This document shows, piece after piece, positions 1 to 5,748 of a DNA stretch of 8,531 nt. Both the position numbers and the translations under genes were made by a program. Below the pieces are notes generated by a model. The model saw nothing but the letters and a program-made list of their open reading frames with translations, was not told the DNA's origin and made no database searches. How positions within the stretch are numbered: position 1 is the first letter of the stretch; every line of letters starts with the position of its first letter. This stretch comes from Candidatus Nanohalarchaeota archaeon (lineage in GTDB: Archaea > EX4484-52 > B79-G9): positions 1 to 8,531 of the forward strand of contig DAOVYR010000039.1 in assembly GCA_030635525.1 (NCBI GenBank), in the 5' to 3' direction.

Positions 1-201
1 GAAACAGTAAAAGGCTCACTGAGCCTGATGGAAAACACAGGCCAAAACAGCAACCAACTTATAAGCAGCATCGCATCCAAAGGCGGCACAACAGAACAGG
101 GCCTAAAAGAACTCAAAGAAAGAGACCTGGAAAATATACTCAGTAGCACAATAGAAAAGACAATAGAAAAATGCAGGCAGGTAGGTGATAACTATGACTG
201 A
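1..201 (+). CDS. proC: Pyrroline-5-carboxylate reductase, C-terminal part (cut by window edge)
   Basis: The last 66 residues of an open frame that enters from the left edge. It contains SIASKGGTTEQGL (residues 23-35 of the fragment), matching the conserved SPGGTT-x-x-GL segment near the C-terminus of pyrroline-5-carboxylate reductase, followed by the usual final amphipathic helix. The enzyme reduces 1-pyrroline-5-carboxylate to proline with NAD(P)H, the last step of proline synthesis, in the cytosol. The usual SPGG proline is Lys here. The N-terminal Rossmann domain lies outside the window. The TGA stop (199-201) lies inside the start region of proA, giving an 8-nt overlap that argues for one transcript and coupled translation. 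The identification rests on a short but characteristic motif and on the proA neighbour. Confidence 0.87.
   Translation, partial: ETVKGSLSLMENTGQNSNQLISSIASKGGTTEQGLKELKERDLENILSSTIEKTIEKCRQVGDNYD
183..188 (+). promoter_or_regulatory. Shine-Dalgarno site of proA
   Basis: AGGTGA, complementary to the 3' end of 16S rRNA, lies 5 nt before the ATG at 194. It lies inside the proC coding sequence and decides the proA start: the in-frame GTG at 185 falls within this site and is unlikely to be used. Confidence 0.65.
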
Positions 202-1426
202 AATAACCCTCATCGCAAAAAGGGCAAAAAAAGCATCAACAGAAATATCAAGACTAACAACGCAACAAAAAAACAACATACTCAAAGCCATGGCACAAAC
301 CCTCGACAAAAACAGGAAAGAGATCCTGGAAGCAAACTCAAAAGACATAAAAAACGCAGAACAAAAAGACATGAAACCATCCCTCATAGACCGCCTAAAA
401 CTCAACAACACCCGCATAGACCGGATAATATCATCAATAAAAGAACTCATAAAACAAAAAGACTACATCGGAGACATAATCACGAAAAAGACCCTCAAAA
501 ACAGCCTCAAGCTAACAGAAAAAAGAGTGCCATTCGGTGTGATCGGGGTGATCTACGAATCAAGGCCAAACGTGACCTGCGACGTATCTGCACTATGCCT
601 CAAAAGCTCATCATCAGCAATACTAAAAGGCGGGACAGACGCGATAAACACAAACAAAGCCATAATAAAACTACTGGCAAGCGCAACCCCCATAAAAGAC
701 GCATTCCAGCTGATAGAATCAAGCCGTAGGCAGGCAACAGAAGAGATGCTCAAACTCGAAAAATACATTGACTTAATAATCCCGAGAGGCGGCAAAAATC
801 TCATAGATTTTGTGAGACTTAACTCAAAAATTCCGCTAATAGAGACCGGTTCGGGAAACTGCCACATATACGCAGATAAGAGCGCAGACATAAACCAGGC
901 AATAAAAATAATAACAAACGCAAAAACCCAAAGACCGGGCGTATGCAACGCCGCAGAAAAACTCCTGGTGCACATTGACATAGCAAAACCCCTCCTAAAA
1001 AAACTAAACCAGGACCTCAAAACACACAACGTAGAGATAAGAGGCTGCAAAAAAACCCAAAAAATAATCAAATGTATTCCCGCTACAGAAGATGACTGGC
1101 GCACAGAATACCTGGACCTCGTAATAGCGATCAGGATAGTACTCTCCTTGGATCAGGCAATAACCCACATAAACAGGTACGGCACAAAACACACAGAAGC
1201 GATAATAAGCAAAGACGACAAAAACATAGAGACATTCTTCGATGAAATCGACGCATCAGCCGTCTACTCAAACGCATCGACAAGATTCACCGACGGAAGC
1301 GAGTTTGGCATGGGCGCAGAGATAGGCATAAGCACACAAAAACTGCACGCAAGAGGCCCCATGGGCCTGAAGGCGCTGACAACAACAAAATACCTGATAA
1401 GAGGCAACGGCCAGGTAAGAGACTAA
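194..1426 (+). CDS. proA: Glutamate-5-semialdehyde dehydrogenase (gamma-glutamyl phosphate reductase)
   Basis: A complete protein of 410 aa, the normal family length (about 410-420). ProA reduces gamma-glutamyl phosphate with NADPH to glutamate-5-semialdehyde, which cyclises to the substrate of ProC. Visible motifs are PFGVIGVIYESRPNVT (113-128), the nucleotide-binding LKGG (144-147), PRGGKNL (197-203), ETGSGNCHIY (217-226), and the catalytic cysteine Cys251 in QRPGVCNA (246-253). The C-terminal signature runs from DASAVYSNASTRF to FGMGAEIGISTQ (about 353-382) with HARGPMGL at 385-392. The ATG at 194 is chosen because of the AGGTGA 5 nt upstream; it overlaps the end of proC by 8 nt. proB (glutamate 5-kinase) is not in the window and may lie upstream of proC. 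Many archaea make proline from ornithine instead, so a proC-proA pair here may reflect transfer from bacteria (inference). Confidence 0.96.
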   Translation: MTEITLIAKRAKKASTEISRLTTQQKNNILKAMAQTLDKNRKEILEANSKDIKNAEQKDMKPSLIDRLKLNNTRIDRIISSIKELIKQKDYIGDIITKKTLKNSLKLTEKRVPFGVIGVIYESRPNVTCDVSALCLKSSSSAILKGGTDAINTNKAIIKLLASATPIKDAFQLIESSRRQATEEMLKLEKYIDLIIPRGGKNLIDFVRLNSKIPLIETGSGNCHIYADKSADINQAIKIITNAKTQRPGVCNAAEKLLVHIDIAKPLLKKLNQDLKTHNVEIRGCKKTQKIIKCIPATEDDWRTEYLDLVIAIRIVLSLDQAITHINRYGTKHTEAIISKDDKNIETFFDEIDASAVYSNASTRFTDGSEFGMGAEIGISTQKLHARGPMGLKALTTTKYLIRGNGQVRD

Positions 1427-1480
1427 CTGCAATGTAAGAATAATTCCTCAGACATCATCGGCAATATGGCAAAGACACAT

Positions 1481-1494
1481 AATAAACAAAAACA
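1481..1494 (-). terminator. Possible U-tract terminator of the bactofilin-like gene
   Basis: On the minus strand TGTTTTTGTTTATT begins 14 nt after the TAG stop at 1508-1510. Archaeal termination often needs only a U-rich tract without a hairpin, and none is seen here. The rest of the 81-bp convergent gap to proA shows no hairpin or T tract that would end the plus-strand proC-proA transcript. Because the minus strand is T-rich overall, the tract could be chance. Confidence 0.35.
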
Positions 1495-1507
1495 GGAATT
1501 AAACCTC

Positions 1508-2656
1508 CTAGACCAGATTCTTCTTCCTGAACGTAGCATACATCTCCTTCTTCGTAAGCGCAATCGCCCCAAACCCGAACACAAGCACCAAAAACGAAAC
1601 AATCCCGGAAACCACCGGCACAAGCCCGATCACCTCAAACGCAAGAAGCCCGAAAACAAGCATAAGCACAACCGAATCACTCTTGCTGTCAGCCATCCTC
1701 AAAAGATACTTGCCCACAAAAACACTCACATACACCTTGGACACATATATCATCAGAACATATCCGACAAACAAAATCATTGCAAGAGGCAGCCCCACAA
1801 TAGTAATCATCAGAAACAACCCGACAACAGGCACAACAATAAGCCCGATAACGCCCCACAGACCGCATGCAGGAAGAGACTTCTTCAGATTATTGCACAC
1901 ATTGCGCGTAAAAACAGGAAGCATCCGCACAAGCAAAAACCCGACAATAAAGATAGACAAAAACCCCAAAAGCCATGCATTGAACTTCTCAAAATCACTC
2001 CTCTGCCGTTCCTCATCCGGAATCTTCTTATTCACATTTCCTGCAATAGTAGCCCCATCATCAACAACAATATCATACACAGAAGTATAATTGACATCCC
2101 CCTTAATCTCAGCACCCGCAAGAATATGCGGCGCCTCATCAGATTCAACAACAACATCCCCCAAAACAGAACCGCCAATCTCAACAACAGACCCATACGC
2201 CAAAAGATTGCGTGAAACATCACCATAAACACCAACATCACCAGCTGCAATAATAGCATCCCTGCCAACAGAGCTATCCTCACTCATCTCAAAACTCCCG
2301 CAAGCCACCAAAAAATTATCCCCGACATCAGAAGAAATCTCAATCTCACCACCCGCAAGAACCGCATCATCAGCCACATCACCCGTGACCTTAATAGTCC
2401 CGCCTGCAATCAGCACATCACCCGTCACATCACCGGACACAACAATATTCCCGCCAAAAGCGACAAGATCACCGTCAACCGTACCCTTAATATCAATATC
2501 TCCGCCCATCACAACCAGATCATCAGCCACAACCTCGCCGGCCGCAAGAACAAACTTATCCCCGCTCTCAACCTGCACAGCAAAAGCACCGGAAAAAGAA
2601 ACAAAAAGTGCCATAAACCCAAACAACACGCAAAAAGACATTCTTAAAGCATCCAT
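1508..2656 (-). CDS. Secreted/membrane bactofilin-like polymer-forming protein
   Basis: A 382-aa protein. Residues 1-26 form a signal peptide: a hydrophobic core FCVLFGFMALFVSF and a likely cleavage after AFA. Residues about 30-208 are a series of roughly 17-19-residue repeats of the type GDV-x-x-D-x-x-x-x-GG-x-I-x-I (for example SGDVTGDVLIAGGTIKVTGD, 74-93), as in bactofilin-family (polymer-forming, PF04519-like) right-handed beta-helices. After a charged linker (209-225, KKIPDEERQRSD), the C-terminal part holds about five hydrophobic segments (about 228-246, 263-283, 285-306, 328-347, 349-368) and a basic tail KKEMYATFRKKN. The likely topology places the beta-helix outside the cell, anchored by the membrane domain. 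A structural or envelope-stress role is inference; the exact function is unknown. The ATG at 2656 is preceded at 7 nt by GGGGTGG. Its codons end mostly in G/T, unlike the plus-strand genes. Confidence 0.85.
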   Translation of the reverse strand: MDALRMSFCVLFGFMALFVSFSGAFAVQVESGDKFVLAAGEVVADDLVVMGGDIDIKGTVDGDLVAFGGNIVVSGDVTGDVLIAGGTIKVTGDVADDAVLAGGEIEISSDVGDNFLVACGSFEMSEDSSVGRDAIIAAGDVGVYGDVSRNLLAYGSVVEIGGSVLGDVVVESDEAPHILAGAEIKGDVNYTSVYDIVVDDGATIAGNVNKKIPDEERQRSDFEKFNAWLLGFLSIFIVGFLLVRMLPVFTRNVCNNLKKSLPACGLWGVIGLIVVPVVGLFLMITIVGLPLAMILFVGYVLMIYVSKVYVSVFVGKYLLRMADSKSDSVVLMLVFGLLAFEVIGLVPVVSGIVSFLVLVFGFGAIALTKKEMYATFRKKNLV

Positions 2657-2663
2657 ACACCAA

Positions 2664-2670
2664 CCACCCC
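2664..2670 (-). promoter_or_regulatory. Shine-Dalgarno site of the bactofilin-like gene
   Basis: GGGGTGG on the minus strand, 7 nt before the ATG at 2656. It supports this start over the internal ATG at 2641. It implies a 5' leader, in contrast to the leaderless neighbours. AT-rich stretches further upstream (about 2690-2725 on the minus strand, including TTTTTATTTATT and ACATATTA) may hold the TATA box, but no single candidate is convincing. Confidence 0.5.
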
Positions 2671-2740
2671 GAAGATTAATGATACAAACAACTATACTCT
2701 AATATGTAACCCAATAAATAAAAACATATCGCAAAATCAT

Positions 2741-2757
2741 CAGAAATCTTCTTTCTG
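2741..2757 (-). terminator. Small hairpin downstream of the ACT-domain gene, possible terminator
   Basis: CAGAAA (2741-2746) and TTTCTG (2752-2757) form a perfect 6-bp stem with a 5-nt loop, 24 nt after the stop of the ACT-domain gene. On the minus strand it is followed by ATGATTTTG and, 13 nt on, by TTTTTATTTATT (2712-2724 region). This resembles a transcription end between the two minus-strand genes. The stem is short and AT-rich, so it is weak by itself; the U-rich stretch may be the actual signal. Confidence 0.35.
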
Positions 2758-2781
2758 GTTGTGTGCTCCACTTTGATGCAA

Positions 2782-3411
2782 TCAGAAATTCAAAAACCCG
2801 ATCACCTTACTCACATCCCCTGAATCAACAACAATAAGCGTATCATCATAACAGCTCATGAACTCCACAATATTGACCCCGTTCTCAAAAAACAGCCCCG
2901 AAATATAGCTCACAGCCCCGATACATGACTCAATCCCCTTGCTTGCGATACTGATCAAAGACAAACCCCCCTTTTTGTCAATCATATGCCCTGTGAAATT
3001 CTTCTCAATCAGCCCTGCGCTTGTGCCCTGCACAATCAAAGTAATGGTCTTCGCACCCTCTATCGAAAAAAACAGCGCCTTATCCCTCTTGATCTGCTTC
3101 TCAACATCAATAAGAGAATCAGGATAAACATACTTCTCAAGCGTAAAAATAACAATATTATTCTTGATCTCAACATTGCTCCCATTGAACATACGGACAA
3201 TCTCATCCTCAAAAGTCCTGCCCTTCATCTTCTCCCTGAACCTCCGCGCAGCAACAAGAATCGCCTCCTTAGAACTCTCATTCTCAATCCCCGCATCAGA
3301 TGCGATCAACCTCGCAAGCGCAGAATAGTTGATAAGCCCCTTGCGCAGGCAATCCTTAACAGACGCATGCTCAAGGATATACTTCTCAGTCATCTCAGCA
3401 GTCGAAACCAT
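2782..3411 (-). CDS. COG2150-type ACT-domain protein, predicted regulator of amino acid metabolism
   Basis: A 209-aa soluble protein. The N-terminal part (about 5-62) is helical, with VKDCLRKGLINYSALARLI (18-36), a segment typical of the archaeal COG2150 family and possibly a helix-turn-helix-like module. A mixed alpha/beta middle part follows. The C-terminal about 50 residues (KGIESCIGAVSYISGLF and NGVNIVEFMSCYDDTLIVV, 158-196) look like an aspartokinase-type ACT domain, which binds small ligands, usually amino acids. The family is known only as a predicted regulator; ligand and target are unknown. The ATG at 3411 is preferred to the TTG at 3417 because a TATA box lies 27.5 nt (centre to start) upstream, so the transcript would begin at or within a base or two of the ATG. 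It is divergent from the NAGS-like acetyltransferase gene, which makes a role in arginine/glutamate metabolism a reasonable guess, no more. Confidence 0.8.
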   Translation of the reverse strand: MVSTAEMTEKYILEHASVKDCLRKGLINYSALARLIASDAGIENESSKEAILVAARRFREKMKGRTFEDEIVRMFNGSNVEIKNNIVIFTLEKYVYPDSLIDVEKQIKRDKALFFSIEGAKTITLIVQGTSAGLIEKNFTGHMIDKKGGLSLISIASKGIESCIGAVSYISGLFFENGVNIVEFMSCYDDTLIVVDSGDVSKVIGFLNF

Positions 3412-3434
3412 ACACAATATTCAAAAGAGCAAAA

Positions 3435-3442
3435 TATATAAA
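3435..3442 (-). promoter_or_regulatory. Archaeal TATA box for the ACT-domain gene
   Basis: TTTATATA on the minus strand, matching the archaeal consensus TTTAWATA. Its centre is 27.5 nt upstream of the ATG at 3411, which places the transcript start at the ATG and implies a leaderless mRNA. No Shine-Dalgarno is visible before that ATG. Confidence 0.7.
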
Positions 3443-3484
3443 TTTAACGCAGATGTTCCAAATAAAACAAAACCCACCTTCTTT

Positions 3485-3501
3485 GTCACATATGAGTCAC
3501 A
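3485..3501 (+). repeat. Direct repeat GTCACA, 11-bp period, in the divergent promoter region
   Basis: GTCACA occurs at 3485-3490 and again at 3496-3501, 11 bp apart (about one helical turn), with the palindrome CATATG between the two copies. It ends 2 bp before the candidate TATA box of the NAGS-like gene, a position where archaeal activators or TFB-related sites often lie. A binding site is possible but unproven; a 6-bp repeat can arise by chance. Confidence 0.3.
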
Positions 3502-3503
3502 AA

Positions 3504-3511
3504 CTAAATAT
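3504..3511 (+). promoter_or_regulatory. Candidate TATA box for the NAGS-like acetyltransferase gene
   Basis: CTAAATAT with its centre 34.5 nt before the ATG at 3542. With the usual 25-27 nt spacing, transcription would start near 3533-3535, leaving a leader of about 7-9 nt. AGGA at 3533-3536 could be a weak Shine-Dalgarno only if the start is slightly further upstream. Confidence 0.4.
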
Positions 3512-3541
3512 GCCCCCCGAACCCATATACACAGGATAAAA

Positions 3542-4054
3542 ATGAACTCACCGGAAACAGAATATAAGATAATATCCACGCAGGATATAACAGAAGTTGA
3601 AATAGATAAACTAACAGATCTCATCAATGACTCTTTCCAAGATAAAACACTAATAGAAAACTACTTCGACAAAGAAAAAGAAGATATAAAAGAAATATTC
3701 TATGTCATTTCCAATGAAGAATCCCCTAAAAACTACTTGGGCGCAGCAATAATAGAAGATATTGAAGACTTTGACAACATATTCTACATCGACAAATTCG
3801 TAGTAGAAAAATCATATCAGGGCAACGGCCTCGGAACAGCACTCTGGAACGCCATAACAGACAAATACAAAAAATTAATCTGGCGCGCATCACTCGACAA
3901 TCCCGCGAAAGATTTCTACGAAGGAAAGTACGATGACATGAAAGAAAAGAATGCCTGGAACATCTACTATAAAGGCCTAAACGACGTAGAAGACAACATA
4001 GACGAACTAATTGATACCGTAGCCAAAAAAGAAGCAACAATGATAAAGACCTAA
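3542..4054 (+). CDS. Stand-alone NAGS-type (DUF619/PF04768-like) N-acetyltransferase
   Basis: A 170-aa GNAT-fold protein. The acetyl-CoA loop is QGNGLG (93-98, the Q/R-x-x-G-x-G/A motif) within YIDKFVVEKSYQGNGLGTAL (82-101). It is followed by LIWRASLDNPAKDFY (112-126) and NAWNIYYKGL (137-146). This order and spacing closely match the catalytic NAT domain of vertebrate and fungal N-acetylglutamate synthase (remembered human sequence: YLDKFVV, LFWRS, NPINPWYF, FFWFGL). That domain acetylates glutamate with acetyl-CoA in the first step of arginine synthesis. The usual amino-acid-kinase domain is absent. The ATG at 3542 is chosen because in-frame codons further upstream run through the divergent ACT-domain gene and its promoter. 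The stop overlaps the stop of the convergent aldolase gene by a few bases. The GNAT assignment is firm; acetylation of glutamate is a prediction, and lysine-pathway or unrelated amine substrates remain possible. Confidence 0.8.
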   Translation: MNSPETEYKIISTQDITEVEIDKLTDLINDSFQDKTLIENYFDKEKEDIKEIFYVISNEESPKNYLGAAIIEDIEDFDNIFYIDKFVVEKSYQGNGLGTALWNAITDKYKKLIWRASLDNPAKDFYEGKYDDMKEKNAWNIYYKGLNDVEDNIDELIDTVAKKEATMIKT

Positions 4055-4656
4055 ACCTCATCAACCAGCCCCGATAAAACACCATCCACCTCGCGCAAAT
4101 CCTTCCCAAAAGCAATTATCCCCTCTTCATGCCCTCCCATGACAATGACCTTCTTCTTGCGCGCATCAGCCCCCTTAAGCAACCTCACAATATCCCGCGC
4201 CATCTCAGGCGACCCGTAAAGCGCACGAGAACAAGTAGTCGGCACATTCCCGCGCAACTTCTTCCACAAAGAAAGGCAATGCACATGAGCCACCGCATTA
4301 ACATCCGGGCAGGACAAATAGACTGCCGCATGGCTAAGCGACTCAGAAGACGCGCGTATCGGCCCTACACATCGAATCCAATTCCTATCAAAATCAAACT
4401 CCACAACCCGGCAATAATGCGCCCCTGAAAGTCTCTTCAACCCCCCCGTAGCAGAGCCACTGATAACAAACTCATTCGACCCGCCGGCGCGCACACTGAC
4501 ATTCCCAAATCCCACACCATCATCATGCATCCCGATAAGCCCAAGCCCATACAGCTTATCCCGCAAAAGATTGACCTCGCATATTTCATCCGAAGAAAGC
4601 GCAGATGCGCAAGTCCACTCGCAATCAAACTTAATATAACCTTCCTGGACCGTCAT
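4051..4656 (-). CDS. Class II aldolase/adducin family protein
   Basis: A 201-aa protein of normal length for the family (about 200-220). Family landmarks in order: GFGNVSVRAGG (49-59; G-N-x-S substrate loop), FVISGSATGGL (63-73), SSE (103-105) with the catalytic Glu105, YLSCPDVNAVAHVHCLSLW (113-131) with zinc ligands His124 and His126, and GGHEEGIIAFG (174-184) with the third ligand His176. These correspond to Glu73, His92, His94 and His155 of E. coli fuculose-1-phosphate aldolase. The family includes sugar-phosphate aldolases, epimerases and methylthioribulose-1-phosphate dehydratase; the substrate here cannot be told and no sugar kinase or isomerase is adjacent on this strand. The zinc site is complete, so it is probably an active enzyme. 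The TAG stop (4051-4053) overlaps the TAA of the convergent acetyltransferase gene. Upstream are a TATA-like box (4688-4697) and a weak GTGA 6 nt before the start. Confidence 0.85.
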   Translation of the reverse strand: MTVQEGYIKFDCEWTCASALSSDEICEVNLLRDKLYGLGLIGMHDDGVGFGNVSVRAGGSNEFVISGSATGGLKRLSGAHYCRVVEFDFDRNWIRCVGPIRASSESLSHAAVYLSCPDVNAVAHVHCLSLWKKLRGNVPTTCSRALYGSPEMARDIVRLLKGADARKKKVIVMGGHEEGIIAFGKDLREVDGVLSGLVDEV

Positions 4657-4687
4657 TGCATCTCACAGGCATATTATACATCCAAAA

Positions 4688-4697
4688 TAATATAAAA
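4688..4697. promoter_or_regulatory. AT box possibly shared by the divergent aldolase and thioredoxin reductase genes
   Basis: Plus strand TAATATAAAA, minus strand TTTTATATTA. On the plus strand its centre is 27.5 nt before the ATG at 4720, so the thioredoxin reductase mRNA would be leaderless. On the minus strand the centre is 36.5 nt before the ATG at 4656, leaving a leader of about 10 nt. It is the best TATA candidate for both genes in the 63-bp gap. A second AT stretch at about 4664-4675 (TGTATAATATG on the minus strand) lies too close to the aldolase start for a normal TATA box. Confidence 0.5.
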
Positions 4698-4719
4698 GCC
4701 CAAACCCAAAAAATTTCAC

Positions 4720-5670
4720 ATGCACGAACCCAACTATGACGTCGTAATAATCGGCGGTGGAGTAGCAGGCCTTTCAGCCGCCATATACACAGGAAGGCTC
4801 ATGCTAAAAACAATCATCATCACCGAAAAACCAGGCGGAACAATAATCCTGACAAACGACATCGCAAACTACCCCGGGTTCAGGAATATTACAGGCATAG
4901 AACTTTTTCAAAAACTAGAACAGCACGCGAAAGACTACAATATAGAGACAATAAACAAAAAAGCGACAAGAATCGAAAGATGCGCCGAAGGCTGCCTGAA
5001 AGTATTCACAGGAGACGAGCACTATCACACAAGAACAATCATAATCGCAACAGGCACAGAATGGAGAAAACTAAACGTCCCCGGCGAAGAAGAATTCACA
5101 ACCAAAGGCGTCCACTACTGCGCCCTCTGCGACGGCCCCTTCTACAAAGATAAGATTGTCGCAGTGATCGGCGGCTCAGACTCCGCGGCAAAAGAAGCCC
5201 TTCTCCTTGCAGGATACGCAAAAGAAGTGTACATCATATACCGGAAAGAAAAAATAAGGCCGGAACCGATCAACTTAAAAAGAGTCCGGGACAATCCGAA
5301 AATAAAAATAATCAACAACACAAACGTAAAAGAGATCAAAGGCGACGAAAAAGTAAAAAGCGTAATCCTCGACAGGCCCTACAACGGAAAAACCGAATTC
5401 AGGCTGGATGCACTATTCATAGAGATCGGGCACATCCCCCTATCACAGCTTGCAAAAGACACAGGCATAGAACTAAACGAAAAATCCGAGATAATAATAG
5501 ACAAAGACTCAAAAACAAACCTGAAAGGCATCTACGCAGCAGGCGACATCGCAGACACAAGATTCAAACAGGCAATAACCGGAGTAGGCGAAGCAGTAAA
5601 AGCCGCCTACTCAGCATATCACTTCATAAACAGGACCGAACTCATATGCCTGTGCAACGACGAAGATTAA
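4720..5670 (+). CDS. trxB: Thioredoxin reductase (NADPH-dependent, low-Mr type)
   Basis: A 316-aa FAD/NAD(P)-linked disulfide reductase, typical length about 310-320. It transfers electrons from NADPH through FAD and a redox cysteine pair to thioredoxin or a related thiol protein in the cytosol. FAD-binding GGGVAG is at 12-17, ATG (110-112) is in the usual place, the redox pair is Cys134/Cys137 in HYCALCDGPF (132-141), NADP-binding GGSDSAAKEA is at 151-160, and the FAD-contacting YAAGDIAD is at 272-279 with KQAITGVGEA (283-292). The NADPH 2'-phosphate motif, HRRDxFR in E. coli, is YRKEKIR (174-180): still basic, but changed. The tail ends CLCNDED, an extra C-x-C pair (310, 312). The redox pair is CALC, where CATC is common. 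The ATG at 4720 fits the TATA box 27.5 nt upstream. No thioredoxin gene is adjacent. Confidence 0.93.
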   Translation: MHEPNYDVVIIGGGVAGLSAAIYTGRLMLKTIIITEKPGGTIILTNDIANYPGFRNITGIELFQKLEQHAKDYNIETINKKATRIERCAEGCLKVFTGDEHYHTRTIIIATGTEWRKLNVPGEEEFTTKGVHYCALCDGPFYKDKIVAVIGGSDSAAKEALLLAGYAKEVYIIYRKEKIRPEPINLKRVRDNPKIKIINNTNVKEIKGDEKVKSVILDRPYNGKTEFRLDALFIEIGHIPLSQLAKDTGIELNEKSEIIIDKDSKTNLKGIYAAGDIADTRFKQAITGVGEAVKAAYSAYHFINRTELICLCNDED

Positions 5671-5716
5671 TGATTCAGAAAAAAAGCATAAAGAGATTTC
5701 TACGCAAAAACCAAAA

Positions 5717-5724
5717 CTAATAAA
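5717..5724 (+). promoter_or_regulatory. Candidate TATA box for the sugar operon
   Basis: CTAATAAA, centre 28.5 nt before the ATG at 5749, in the 78-bp gap after trxB. It would give a leaderless start for the first operon gene, for which no Shine-Dalgarno is visible. The more striking ATAATATATAA (5736-5746) is too close to the ATG to be the TATA box for it. Confidence 0.4.
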
Positions 5725-5748
5725 CTTAACCCACATAATATATAACTC

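Noticed and set aside
185..193. GTG start for proA, three codons upstream of the ATG.
   Set aside because: The GTG is part of the AGGTGA ribosome site that serves the ATG at 194.
553..1104. A 183-codon open frame on the minus strand opposite proA.
   Set aside because: ProA is unmistakable here; the opposite frame is a skew-driven shadow rich in Ser, Phe and Met.
1466..2215. A 249-codon open frame on the plus strand, rich in His, Lys, Asn and Pro.
   Set aside because: It lies opposite the bactofilin-like gene, has a low-complexity composition dictated by the A/C skew, and has no recognisable motif. The minus-strand protein has a clear signal peptide, repeats and membrane segments.
2340..2560. 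Repeated ACATCACC/CATCACCCGT-like DNA motifs that resemble a tandem repeat array.
   Set aside because: They encode the G-D-V repeats of the bactofilin-like protein, vary in sequence and spacing, and are not a CRISPR or satellite array.
3412..3417. TTG start for the ACT-domain gene, two codons before the ATG.
   Set aside because: The TATA box puts the transcript start at about 3411-3412, so the TTG would probably not be in the mRNA.
3329..3541. In-frame upstream extension of the NAGS-like acetyltransferase gene by 71 codons.
   Set aside because: The extension crosses the divergent ACT-domain gene and the promoter region of both genes, and adds no family similarity. The ATG at 3542 begins just before the conserved domain.
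5736..5746. ATAATATATAA as the TATA box of the sugar operon.
   Set aside because: It lies only 3-13 nt before the ATG; a start 25 nt downstream would remove the N-terminus needed for the nucleotide-binding strand.
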